A DNA stretch of 64,000 nucleotides from assembly GCA_019639175.1 (NCBI GenBank), contig JAHBSK010000005.1, positions 186,001 to 250,000 on the forward strand. The letters are read 5' to 3'. Position numbers and translations under genes: made by a program. Shown in pieces: positions 26,169-34,076 of the stretch (positions are counted from its first letter, which is position 1; every line of letters starts with the position of its first letter). This DNA is from Acidobacteriota bacterium. GTDB taxonomy: Bacteria > Acidobacteriota > Blastocatellia > Pyrinomonadales > Pyrinomonadaceae. The notes under the pieces are model-generated. The model was not told the DNA's origin, made no database searches, and worked only from the letters and a program-made list of their open reading frames with translations.

Positions 26169-28253
26169 TCACGGCATGACCGTCGTCGGCGAGGGAACGT
26201 CGTCCGGCCCGCCAAGCAGGTCGATCGCGATGCTTCCGTCAGAGCTGTTGACCCTGTACCAAATGCCGCCGCTCGGGCGAAAAACGGCAATATCCGCCTT
26301 ACCGTCGCCGTCATAATCGGCCGCGACCGGAATGTCCTCCGAAACGCCGAAGTGAAATGCCGAGAACGCAAAATCACCGTTCGACAGCATATACCAGACA
26401 CCTGTTGATGGACGATAGATCGTGAAATCGGCACGGCCGTCGCCGTTCATGTCCGCGACAAGCGGTTTGTCGCCCTGCATTCCAAAAGCCATATACATTG
26501 GCAGCGACGACGAACTTTGCAGGATATACCAGACGCCGCTTCCGGGCCGCCACACGGCAATATCGGCCTTGCCGTCACCGTCGTAATCGCCCACGATGGG
26601 CATGTCGCCCTGCATTCCCCAATGAAATATGCGAACGCCCAGGCTGCTCTGGTTTATATACCAAACGCCGGTCGATGGCCGCCATATCGCCAGATCGGTT
26701 CTGCCGTCAGCGTCATAATCGCCCGGAACCGGCACGTCGCCGTTCATGCCAAACTGAGCGCCTGTGTAACCGACCGTGGAACCGTTTATGTGCCATATTC
26801 CTGTCGATGGACGCCACACGGCGATGTCAGCCTTACCGTCACCGTCGTAATCGCCTGTCACCTTTATGTCCTCAGGCAGGCCAAAATGTACCGTCCTTTG
26901 GCCGCCGGTCGAACTGTTCCTGATATGCCACAGGCCGGTTGACGGGCTGTAAAGGGAAATGTCGGTGCGGACATCGCCGTCAAAATCGGAAACGATGTTC
27001 TTTGCCGGGCGATCGAGTCCCGTCGCGTCCAGAATGTACAATCCCGTGGCAAGATCGCCGACCAATATGCGGTCGTCGCCGATGAAAGGAAAAACCGCCC
27101 ACGCTCCCGCATATGTCGTCGGCAGGGCATTGCCGAACGAATCGCTGCCGCACATGATGTCCCACGGCGAAGATGACGCCGATGCCCGCAGTTCTTTTGC
27201 AGACTCATCAGGGGCAAAAGCAGGCATGTATGTGTCGTATTGTCCGATGCGTTTCGGCGTGGTGGGATCGGTGATGTCAAATACCTGCAAGCCCGCCTGA
27301 TACCACGAAACATACAGCTTGTTGCCCTTTACTACCGGATTATGCGGCGTTACGGCGTTCAGCCCGAGGTCGGTCATCGTTATACGGTTGACCAGCAGCG
27401 GTGCGGCCGGATCAGTAATATTATAAACGCGTATGTCGCCGGCATTCACACTGTTGCTGGAGGTGGTCTCGCGGGCGCTGTACAGGTAATTGCCGTCCTC
27501 GCTCGTCCAACTGCTGTGCATGCTGTTGGCGAACGCTATCGAACCGCCGGTATCGCTAATGACACCGAGCAGCGTCGGGGCCGTCGTCGCCAGATTGGAA
27601 ATATCCCATATCTCTGTTTTTGCACGGTTGCCGGAATTTCCCCAGCCCGATGTGAACATCCTGTTTCCGCGAATATGCATCGCATGTACCCACTGCACCT
27701 CGGTCGGGTTCATATCGCGAATAAAAACAGGATTTGCCGGATCGGACACATTGATGATCTTGATGATCTTGTTCGAGAGCGAGTTGGAATTTGCGATCAG
27801 ATACGTCGCTCCGCTCTGCTCGTGGATCATCATCTCGTGTATATATGTGTGGCCGTTGCCTATCGAGGGAGTGACCTTGCCAAGAAAAACGGGTGAATAA
27901 GGATCTGACAGATCCACGATATGAACACCCTCGCCGCCGGTGGTTCCGCTGCCGAAATAGCCCTTGCCGTTGACAATGATGGCTTCGAGGAACTGCTGGT
28001 TCGGAGACGGATTGTACCACGACGCCAGCACGGGCCGGTCGGGGTTGGATATGTCAAAAATGAACGCTCCGCGGCAGTTATAACTGCCCATAACGGCAAT
28101 GTTCCCTTCGGCATAAATGTCTGCAAATTTCAGTTCGGATGACGAACCGCACTGCGGAACGATGTTTGAACGAAGACGCACCTTCTGAGCGTCAGCATTA
28201 ACGAAAGCAAATACGAGAATGAACAAAATGGGCAATAATCTCAGATATTTCAT
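26169..28253 (-). CDS. Secreted LVIVD-repeat and FG-GAP/VCBS-repeat protein
   Basis: 694 residues with a signal peptide (LLPILFILVFAFVNADA). The first 400 residues contain LVIVD-type beta-propeller repeats, e.g. FIFDISNPDRPVL, VHIVDLSDPYSPVFLG and VRVYNITDPAAPLLV-like text. The last 280 residues have six FG-GAP-like units of about 45 residues, each with a D-x-[DN]-G-D-x-[RK]-[AT]-D calcium-type loop followed by R-P-S-T-G-x-W. Such proteins are surface or secreted propellers that probably bind ligands or other proteins; no enzyme motif is seen. It is terminated by the hairpin at 26101-26147. Confidence 0.82.
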   Translation of the reverse strand: MKYLRLLPILFILVFAFVNADAQKVRLRSNIVPQCGSSSELKFADIYAEGNIAVMGSYNCRGAFIFDISNPDRPVLASWYNPSPNQQFLEAIIVNGKGYFGSGTTGGEGVHIVDLSDPYSPVFLGKVTPSIGNGHTYIHEMMIHEQSGATYLIANSNSLSNKIIKIINVSDPANPVFIRDMNPTEVQWVHAMHIRGNRMFTSGWGNSGNRAKTEIWDISNLATTAPTLLGVISDTGGSIAFANSMHSSWTSEDGNYLYSARETTSSNSVNAGDIRVYNITDPAAPLLVNRITMTDLGLNAVTPHNPVVKGNKLYVSWYQAGLQVFDITDPTTPKRIGQYDTYMPAFAPDESAKELRASASSSPWDIMCGSDSFGNALPTTYAGAWAVFPFIGDDRILVGDLATGLYILDATGLDRPAKNIVSDFDGDVRTDISLYSPSTGLWHIRNSSTGGQRTVHFGLPEDIKVTGDYDGDGKADIAVWRPSTGIWHINGSTVGYTGAQFGMNGDVPVPGDYDADGRTDLAIWRPSTGVWYINQSSLGVRIFHWGMQGDMPIVGDYDGDGKADIAVWRPGSGVWYILQSSSSLPMYMAFGMQGDKPLVADMNGDGRADFTIYRPSTGVWYMLSNGDFAFSAFHFGVSEDIPVAADYDGDGKADIAVFRPSGGIWYRVNSSDGSIAIDLLGGPDDVPSPTTVMP

Positions 28254-28402
28254 CGGTTAAAAGGCGCGACCTCGCTATAAGGAGAATTTTTTAGATCTTT
28301 AAAACAACGTATGTTCCGAAAACAAACTTTTGAACAGCCGAAAGTAATTTTTTCAATGCCGGCCCGATCCTAACGCATCTTCATGTCAACGATCCGTCTC
28401 AT

Positions 28403-29050
28403 TTAGGACGCTGCCTGAATTGCCTCGCGCATCACGAGGTCGAACGTTCCCGGCTCTACCTTGCGGAACCGGCGGTTGCGGTTCAGCGATACTGCTATCG
28501 AAATGGTCGGATTGTTCCCTTTGAATGTCATTCCGCCTTCGACCAAAAGATTATACAGTTCGTTCACGTGCAGCGGCCTGCCCGCCTCGCGAAGCAAAAG
28601 CGTGCATGCCTGCGTTATCGTGCGGTCGGCAAAGCGGTTGCTGAGGGCCTCGGTGTTTGAAAACCGCATCGGGACGCCTCTCGGCTGATTTATATATGCC
28701 ACGGAACCCGTATTCCGGGGACGATCATGCTCCGCCGGTGAATGATCCCGCGGCCTCGGATCCACCGGAGCTACCGGATGCCGCTGTGTCGGTTCCAGTT
28801 CGCGATCTTTGTCGTCAAAGCGTATATTACTGCCCGCCGTCCTGGAACGGCTGCCCGAACGAAGATTGGCCAAAAGGCTGTCTATCGCCAGTTCGGTCTG
28901 CTGAGAGCTGTTGTCAAGCGCGGCTATTTCCTCACGGAGCTGCTGCGCTTCTCCTTCAACGTCGCGGAGCCGTGCCGTCAGGCGGTTCTGGGCATTACGC
29001 GTCTGCCGCAGGCTTTGTTCAAGCGTGGCTATGAGATTATCGTCAACCAT
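28403..29050 (-). CDS. Coiled-coil protein with C-terminal HARE-HTH-like winged helix
   Basis: 215 residues. Residues 1-65 form a coiled coil (LEQSLRQTRNAQNRLTARLRDVEGEAQQL, LREEIAALD). A charged Pro/Arg-rich linker follows (about 70-125). Residues 140-210 read ITQACTLLLREAGRPLHVNELYNLLVEGG then NPTISIAVSLNRNRRFRKVEPGTFDL, the pattern of the HARE-HTH domain (HB1/ASXL) proposed to sense modified DNA. Probably a cytoplasmic DNA-binding protein; partner unknown. It lies 81 bp after the polyprenyl synthase gene on the same strand. Confidence 0.7.
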   Translation of the reverse strand: MVDDNLIATLEQSLRQTRNAQNRLTARLRDVEGEAQQLREEIAALDNSSQQTELAIDSLLANLRSGSRSRTAGSNIRFDDKDRELEPTQRHPVAPVDPRPRDHSPAEHDRPRNTGSVAYINQPRGVPMRFSNTEALSNRFADRTITQACTLLLREAGRPLHVNELYNLLVEGGMTFKGNNPTISIAVSLNRNRRFRKVEPGTFDLVMREAIQAAS

Positions 29051-29131
29051 TCCGAATTATTTACAGTCTGCTTGCGGAAATTGATCTTGAGTGTCCTTTT
29101 GTGGAAACGAAGCCGGTTTGCCGGCCTTACC

Positions 29132-30151
29132 TTACTTGTTACGGTCGATGACATAATCCAAAATATCGACCAAAGCCTGACAATACTCTGATTTTGGCAA
29201 AATTTCAAGGTTTTTTCTTGCGGCGTCGGCAAAACCGACCGCAGTTTCCCTGATATTGTCGAATATTCCGTTGGCCGCCAAACGCTGAGCTATCTCGTCG
29301 CGGGAGCCTTCGGGATACTCGCCGTCGAGCATTATTTGCTCTAAAAGCCGGGCAAAATGCGGCTCTTCCCTTACCAGTTTGATAAGCGGCAGGGTCAGTT
29401 TTCCTTCTAAAAGGTCGGCTCCGGCTGCTTTTCCGAGTGCGTCGTCGGTCGATGTCAGATCAAGCAGATCATCCGTCAACTGGAACGCGATGCCAAGATT
29501 CAAACCATAATCACGAAGCGAGGTCTGGGCTTCCGGCGACGATGCCCCGAGAATGGCCCCGATCTCTGCACACGCCGAAAAAAGATACGCCGTTTTTCGC
29601 CGCAGGATGTCAAAATGCTCGTCTTCGGTGATCTCGACGTTTCCGATCATCGTCAACTGGATCAGCTCGCCCTCGGTCATTTTCCGCGTCAGCCGCGTGA
29701 GGATGTCGAGGATCTCCAGCGAGCGCTCGCGCAGCGACGTTTCGAACGCCGACATATACAGCCAGTCGCCCATCAGCACGGCCGTTTGGTTGCCGAACCG
29801 CGCGTTTACGGACGGTTTGCTGCGGCGCGTGTCGGCATTATCAATGATGTCATCGTGAACAAGCGTCGCCGTATGGAGCATCTCCATAACCGTCCCAAGC
29901 CTTATCACATTCTCGGCGTTGCCGCGTCCGCCAACGGCGTAATTTGCCAGAACAAGCAGAGCGGGCCGGACGCGTTTGCCCCCCGACGAACGCAGATAAT
30001 CGCCCAGATAATTGATGACCTGAATATTTGACCGCGCCTGGCGTTCAAATTCAGATTCGATCAGCGCCATCTCCGGCTTTATCAGGTCAAAGATGCGCTT
30101 TGCCGCCGTGCTTGGCAATAATTCTCGTTTTGCTGTGGCAAATGTCTGCAT
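29132..30151 (-). CDS. ispB: Long-chain polyprenyl diphosphate synthase (IspB-like)
   Basis: 339 residues. It condenses isopentenyl diphosphate onto allylic primers to make the quinone side chain or a lipid-carrier precursor. The first Asp-rich motif is D100-D101-I-I-D104, followed by ADTRR; the second is D227-D228-L-L-D231. Ala95, five residues before the first motif, is small, which fits a long-chain (C35-C50) product. GGKRVRP and the H93 region are conserved. Its ATG directly follows the TAA of the preceding gene (TAAATG), so translation is probably coupled. The exact chain length cannot be read. Confidence 0.88.
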   Translation of the reverse strand: MQTFATAKRELLPSTAAKRIFDLIKPEMALIESEFERQARSNIQVINYLGDYLRSSGGKRVRPALLVLANYAVGGRGNAENVIRLGTVMEMLHTATLVHDDIIDNADTRRSKPSVNARFGNQTAVLMGDWLYMSAFETSLRERSLEILDILTRLTRKMTEGELIQLTMIGNVEITEDEHFDILRRKTAYLFSACAEIGAILGASSPEAQTSLRDYGLNLGIAFQLTDDLLDLTSTDDALGKAAGADLLEGKLTLPLIKLVREEPHFARLLEQIMLDGEYPEGSRDEIAQRLAANGIFDNIRETAVGFADAARKNLEILPKSEYCQALVDILDYVIDRNK

Positions 30152-30754
30152 TTACTGCGAATCCCGTCTAACTACTTTGATATTCTCGATATAGCCCGGA
30201 AAATTTTTTACGGTTGGCATATTAAGACCGTCTTTGAACACTGATTTCCAACTTCCGTTATTTACCAAGCTGATAATGGCCCTTCCGGGACGAACCGAAA
30301 CCATATAATAGATCGCACCGTAAACCTTTGGGACATCCGGGTCTTTCTGCCCTTCAAACACCGACAAACTGACCGACTTTGAAAAACCTTCCACGGATAC
30401 AAACTCACCTGCGAATAATTCAGGCAATCTTGAAGCCTCCAAAGTTTTGTTTTTGGGTAAATAAAGCACAGATATTAGTTTGCCATTGATAAAACCAAAC
30501 TCGACTTTTTTCCAGCCATTCAACTTTTCATATTGAAGGATCTCGATCTTTTCACCTTTGTTATATGAACCATCCGGCAATAGCTTCTTAGAGTCTTCGC
30601 TTTTCTTCTTTTTTGGTTTTCCTGCTAAGTTCGTTACTTCTTCAACCGTGCTTTCACCTAATTGGAGTGAATCGAAAAGAGCAAAGTCCTGGGCATCGGC
30701 AGACACCAGCATCGCAAATAAAAGCATCAATAAAATTGTTATCGAACGCAGCAT
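30152..30754 (-). CDS. Hypothetical secreted protein
   Basis: 200 residues, not recognised. A signal peptide is clear (ITILLMLLFAMLVSADAQ). The next segment, LGESTVEEVTNLAGKPKKKK, looks like the start of a SmpA/BLIP-type small domain. The rest is beta-rich, with several Lys patches. It is packed between yajQ (3-bp gap) and the polyprenyl synthase (no gap), so it belongs to their transcript, though no functional link is evident. Confidence 0.65.
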   Translation of the reverse strand: MLRSITILLMLLFAMLVSADAQDFALFDSLQLGESTVEEVTNLAGKPKKKKSEDSKKLLPDGSYNKGEKIEILQYEKLNGWKKVEFGFINGKLISVLYLPKNKTLEASRLPELFAGEFVSVEGFSKSVSLSVFEGQKDPDVPKVYGAIYYMVSVRPGRAIISLVNNGSWKSVFKDGLNMPTVKNFPGYIENIKVVRRDSQ

Positions 30755-30757
30755 AAG

Positions 30758-31252
<495 letters not shown>

Positions 31253-31263
31253 ATGATTATTTT

Positions 31264-31396
31264 GCCACAGAGCGCACAGAGATTGCAGGTAGGACGGACA
31301 AGATTTAGTTTTTTTTCACCACTGCCCGTCAACGATCAAATGTATTAAATAAAAGCCTTTGGGAAACATTTAAGAACTCTCTGTGTCCTCTATGGC
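31264..31396. repeat. Imperfect CACAGAG inverted repeat spanning the tatD 3' end
   Basis: Arms 31264-31282 and 31378-31396 match at 16 of 19 positions in inverted orientation. The right arm is coding: it supplies the last residues of TatD (AIEDTESS). The left arm lies between tatD and yajQ. Confidence 0.6.
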
Positions 31397-32404
31397 TATA
31401 TTTGCTCGAAAAAGATCGAGGAAGTTTTTTGTCGTTTGCTCAGCCAGTTTTTCAAACTCGATGCCGTAAAATTCAGCAAGAAATCTGGCAGTGTGAACAA
31501 CATAAGCAGGCTCATTGCGTTTGCCGCGAAACGGCACCGGCGTCAGATACGGGCAATCGGTTTCCACCAGCAGCCTGTCAAGCGGAACAACACGCGCCGC
31601 ATCACGAAGCTCTTCGGCTTTTTTAAATGTCACATTTCCCGCAAACGAGATATAAAACCCGAGTTCGAGACACTGCCCGGCCATTTCCGGCGTCCCGCCA
31701 AAACAATGCATAACGCCCGGCGATTTTGACTGATGGCTGATCGCTGAGGGCTGATGGCCGGTATTAAAACTCTGGCTTTCGCCTTCCGGCTGGCGGCTAA
31801 TAGCTGACTGCTGAAAGCTGTTTTCTAAATTCCAGCTATCAGCTTTCAGCTTTCGGCTATCAGCTTTCAAATTTTCGTTTCCAGTTACTTCGGAATCTGT
31901 CGGTCGGTCAGAGGTGCCCTTACTTCGTGCAGGCTTCTGCAATGCGGGTTCCACTGCATATTCCTCGGTCAGTATCTTGACGGTGTCATCATCGGCATCG
32001 CGGCTGTGGATGATTATCGGCAGGCCGAGCCTTTTAGCAATGCGTATCTGCCTTCGGAAAACCTCTTGCTGAACGTCACGCGGGCTGTGATCATAATAAT
32101 AGTCAAGCCCGATCTCGCCCCACGCCACGACCTTTTCCGATTTTTTCACGAGATCAATGAGATGCTCTTCGGCCCGGTCGTCATACAGCTTTGCATCGTG
32201 CGGATGAACTCCGACACTGGCAAAAACATTGTCATACCGCTCCGCCACAGAAACCGCCCGCCGAAAGTCATCGCTATGCGGATCGCCGGTCCCAACGTTC
32301 AGCATCGCCGCCACACCGGCCTCTTTTGCCCGACGCACAACCTCATCACGATCCTCATCAAACTGCGAACCGTCTATATGGCAATGGGAATCAATCAGAT
32401 ACAT
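31370..32404 (-). CDS. tatD: TatD-family metal-dependent hydrolase with a repeat-derived insertion
   Basis: 344 residues, about 80 longer than the usual 255-265. The TatD barrel is complete: SHCHID, the glutamate of WGEIGLDYY (Glu97), IIHSRD with His133, MHCFGG with His233, and ETDCPYL near the end. These bind divalent metals for 3'-5' DNA hydrolysis in characterised members. Residues about 152-228 are a foreign-looking low-complexity stretch with 7-residue periodicity (KADSRKL KADSWNL; SAISRQP, SAISHQS) made of 7-bp DNA repeats. It lies on a surface loop just before the His233 strand and keeps the frame. The last eight residues also come from a repeat. Confidence 0.88.
   Translation of the reverse strand: MYLIDSHCHIDGSQFDEDRDEVVRRAKEAGVAAMLNVGTGDPHSDDFRRAVSVAERYDNVFASVGVHPHDAKLYDDRAEEHLIDLVKKSEKVVAWGEIGLDYYYDHSPRDVQQEVFRRQIRIAKRLGLPIIIHSRDADDDTVKILTEEYAVEPALQKPARSKGTSDRPTDSEVTGNENLKADSRKLKADSWNLENSFQQSAISRQPEGESQSFNTGHQPSAISHQSKSPGVMHCFGGTPEMAGQCLELGFYISFAGNVTFKKAEELRDAARVVPLDRLLVETDCPYLTPVPFRGKRNEPAYVVHTARFLAEFYGIEFEKLAEQTTKNFLDLFRANIAIEDTESS
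31721..31951. repeat. Heptamer/inverted-repeat insertion inside tatD
   Basis: Contains CTGATGG-CTGATCG-CTGAGGG units (31730-31758) and, in the opposite sense, TCAGCTT-TCAGCTT-TCGGCTA-TCAGCTT units (31839-31870), able to fold into a hairpin. It also holds a 19-mer (31929-31947) that matches 21280-21298 in 17 positions. Confidence 0.8.
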
Positions 32405-32419
32405 TTCCTTTGAGAAATC

Positions 32420-32460
32420 GGACTAATAGGACAAATAGGTCATATTCGTCCTATTCGTCT
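32420..32460. repeat. GGACNAATAGG inverted repeat upstream of tatD
   Basis: GACAAATAGG (32430-32439) and CCTATTCGTC (32450-32459) are inverted with one mismatch, with further ATTCGTC/AATAGGAC units beside them. It lies in the leader between tatD and the next gene. Confidence 0.55.
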
Positions 32461-32517
32461 CGTCAATTCATCTACTTCGACCTCGCACCCATCCCGGAAT
32501 CCTCGTGTTTCATTTCT

Positions 32518-33219
32518 CTATTTTGTTTTGAATCTCATTGAACTAATTATGTCCTCCAGGCTCTTCAGGTCTTCATTGTTTATATATGTTGCCGAAAAAC
32601 TTATCGCATATCCTTTGACCATTGCGACATAATACAAAATAGTTATCTTTTGGTCTCCGACCGTAAATTCATAATCTACCATTGCAACTCTCTGGCCGCC
32701 GACGGCTCCGGTGCGTGTCTCTTTAATGACCCTTAGATTGGGACTTTTCATTAAAAGGCTTTTCGTCGCTTCGGCAACCATTGCCGGTAATACCTTCGGA
32801 TTGGGTTGTTTCATCACGCCCAACATAAAGCTGCAATTTTCCAAACTTCCCATGGGTTTGCGGGCGAGATGAAGGAGAACCACTTCTTTCCTGGTCGAAT
32901 CTTCCAATGCACGGTTAGATCGTTCGTCGTCCCCCTTGAACATGTCGGTGCCTATTTCTACCGCCACTTTGCTTGTCTCGTCATCAATGACCGTCCAATC
33001 AACAGGAAACTGAAGCTCAAGTCCAAAGAAGTCGTTTTTGAAGCCTCCTTCTGAGACGATCCCAAGAAAATCATGAGCCACCTCTTCAACCATTACCGTC
33101 TTTGCCGGCGGTGGCGGAGGCTTTGGCGTTGGTGTTGAACGCTGTCCGCTCGCAGACACAGCAAACAGCAATACAAAGCACACTAAAAGAAAACTACAAT
33201 TACACCTTAGATCAATCAT
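32518..33219 (-). CDS. Hypothetical secreted protein, PsbP/DUF1795-like pattern
   Basis: 233 residues from ATG 33219, chosen because AAGGA lies just upstream (a start at 33237 is possible). A signal peptide is present (FLLVCFVLLFAVSASGQ), then a Pro-rich segment. The mature part, FFGLELQFPVDWTVIDDE...NLRVIKETRTGAVGGQRVAMVDYEF...KGYAISFSATY...LEDIISSMRF, has the order of motifs seen in PsbP/DUF1795-type domains. Function unknown; exported. Confidence 0.62.
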   Translation of the reverse strand: MIDLRCNCSFLLVCFVLLFAVSASGQRSTPTPKPPPPPAKTVMVEEVAHDFLGIVSEGGFKNDFFGLELQFPVDWTVIDDETSKVAVEIGTDMFKGDDERSNRALEDSTRKEVVLLHLARKPMGSLENCSFMLGVMKQPNPKVLPAMVAEATKSLLMKSPNLRVIKETRTGAVGGQRVAMVDYEFTVGDQKITILYYVAMVKGYAISFSATYINNEDLKSLEDIISSMRFKTK

Positions 33220-33245
33220 ATCGTCTTCCTTAAACATTTAAACAG

Positions 33246-33319
33246 TTACTTCAACCTTGCTCCTATCTCAACATCTTCCAAAAACGCCGCAGTCGTCTTC
33301 AAGCGATGCGGCGCAGATC
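33246..33319 (-). pseudogene. Remnant copy of the metG 3' end
   Basis: This 74-bp stretch matches the metG 3' end (34077-34170) in the same orientation after allowing a 20-bp deletion. It encodes ICAASLEDD, then, in a shifted frame, AFLEDVEIGARLK and a stop (TAA), as metG does. Differences fall mostly at third codon positions, so it is diverged and not a recent copy. Confidence 0.8.
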
Positions 33320-33367
33320 AACTTATTTTACTTGGATCTCATCTGGCAGCGACAATTTCACGTGAGA

Positions 33368-33595
33368 TCATCGCGTTGAAATATCAACATTCGGGGTTCT
33401 GGTCATTCTTATATACTCGCGCAATGCTTCGTTAACGGATTCTTCCGTAGGAAACTCATCAGCAACATCCGGCGCCAGCCCAACGTGTCTAACCATCATG
33501 TTATATTTCTCGGCAAACCGATTCGGTTTGGATTTTGAGAAATCAAGATCGTATTCGGGAAGCAGATCGTCGTTTTCGTCAAGTTCTACAGGCAT
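33368..33595 (-). CDS. Antitoxin-like protein (second copy)
   Basis: 75 residues. It shares with the gene 4 bp upstream the pattern LxPEYDF...K...R...VAxxFPxxExVNEALRxxIRxT. Such small acidic proteins accompany BrnT-type toxins and are predicted antitoxins with a C-terminal DNA-binding helix pair. Being the third gene of the brnT operon, it may neutralise the same toxin or be a spare copy under different selection. Confidence 0.6.
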   Translation of the reverse strand: MPVELDENDDLLPEYDLDFSKSKPNRFAEKYNMMVRHVGLAPDVADEFPTEESVNEALREYIRMTRTPNVDISTR

Positions 33596-33599
33596 ATCT

Positions 33600-33815
33600 C
33601 TACTTGGAAACCAATTCCGTTTTGTGCTGTTCCGTGATCCTTATCAAGGTACGAAGAGCCTCATTGACGGCTTCGGAATCGGGGAAAACTCTAGCCACAT
33701 CGATATCTAACTTTATCTGGTTCATCAACCTTCTGCCTTCCCCGACTCGACGCACTTTATATTGTGTGAAATCATATTCCGGCTCTAAGTCGTCATTCAT
33801 AATCTCCGTATTCAT
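33600..33815 (-). CDS. Antitoxin-like protein (first copy, BrnT partner)
   Basis: 71 residues from ATG 33815; ATG 33800, with GGAG upstream, is an alternative. The frame overlaps the 3' end of brnT by 23 bp, the usual close coupling of toxin and antitoxin. The sequence EPEYDFTQYKVRRV...IDVARVFPDSEAVNEALRTLIRIT fits antitoxins found beside BrnT, although it lacks the classical BrnA N-terminus. Confidence 0.65.
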   Translation of the reverse strand: MNTEIMNDDLEPEYDFTQYKVRRVGEGRRLMNQIKLDIDVARVFPDSEAVNEALRTLIRITEQHKTELVSK

Positions 33816-34074
33816 ATTCACGTCGCTCCCTAGGTGTAAGCTCTCTTGCACTAATAATTCTAACCTTCTTTTCTCTATCTGTGAACAAAATTACCAAACA
33901 TCGATGTTTTTCGGATTCACCGATCATAAAAAATCGTCTTTCGTTAACAGAGTGTTTGTGATCAATTAGTTCAATGTTGAAATAGTCATTCCATACCGTT
34001 GAGGCTTCTTCGAAACTGACTCCATGTCTGCGAAGATTATTTTCAGCCTTGTCGTCGTCCCATTCGAACTCCAT
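33793..34074 (-). CDS. brnT: BrnT-family toxin
   Basis: 93 residues, full family length. Signatures: FEWDDDKAENNLRRHGVSFEEA near the N-terminus, the ERRFFMIGESE strand, and RIISARELTPRERREYE at the end. BrnT toxins are RelE-fold ribonucleases that block translation and are held by a downstream antitoxin, as here. The start lies only 2 bp after the metG stop, so it may be expressed from the metG transcript. Confidence 0.88.
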   Translation of the reverse strand: MEFEWDDDKAENNLRRHGVSFEEASTVWNDYFNIELIDHKHSVNERRFFMIGESEKHRCLVILFTDREKKVRIISARELTPRERREYEYGDYE

Positions 34075-34076
34075 CC

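Noticed and set aside
31721..31951. Possible intein in TatD
   Set aside because: Only about 77 residues, no splicing Cys/Ser or His-Asn motif, low complexity.
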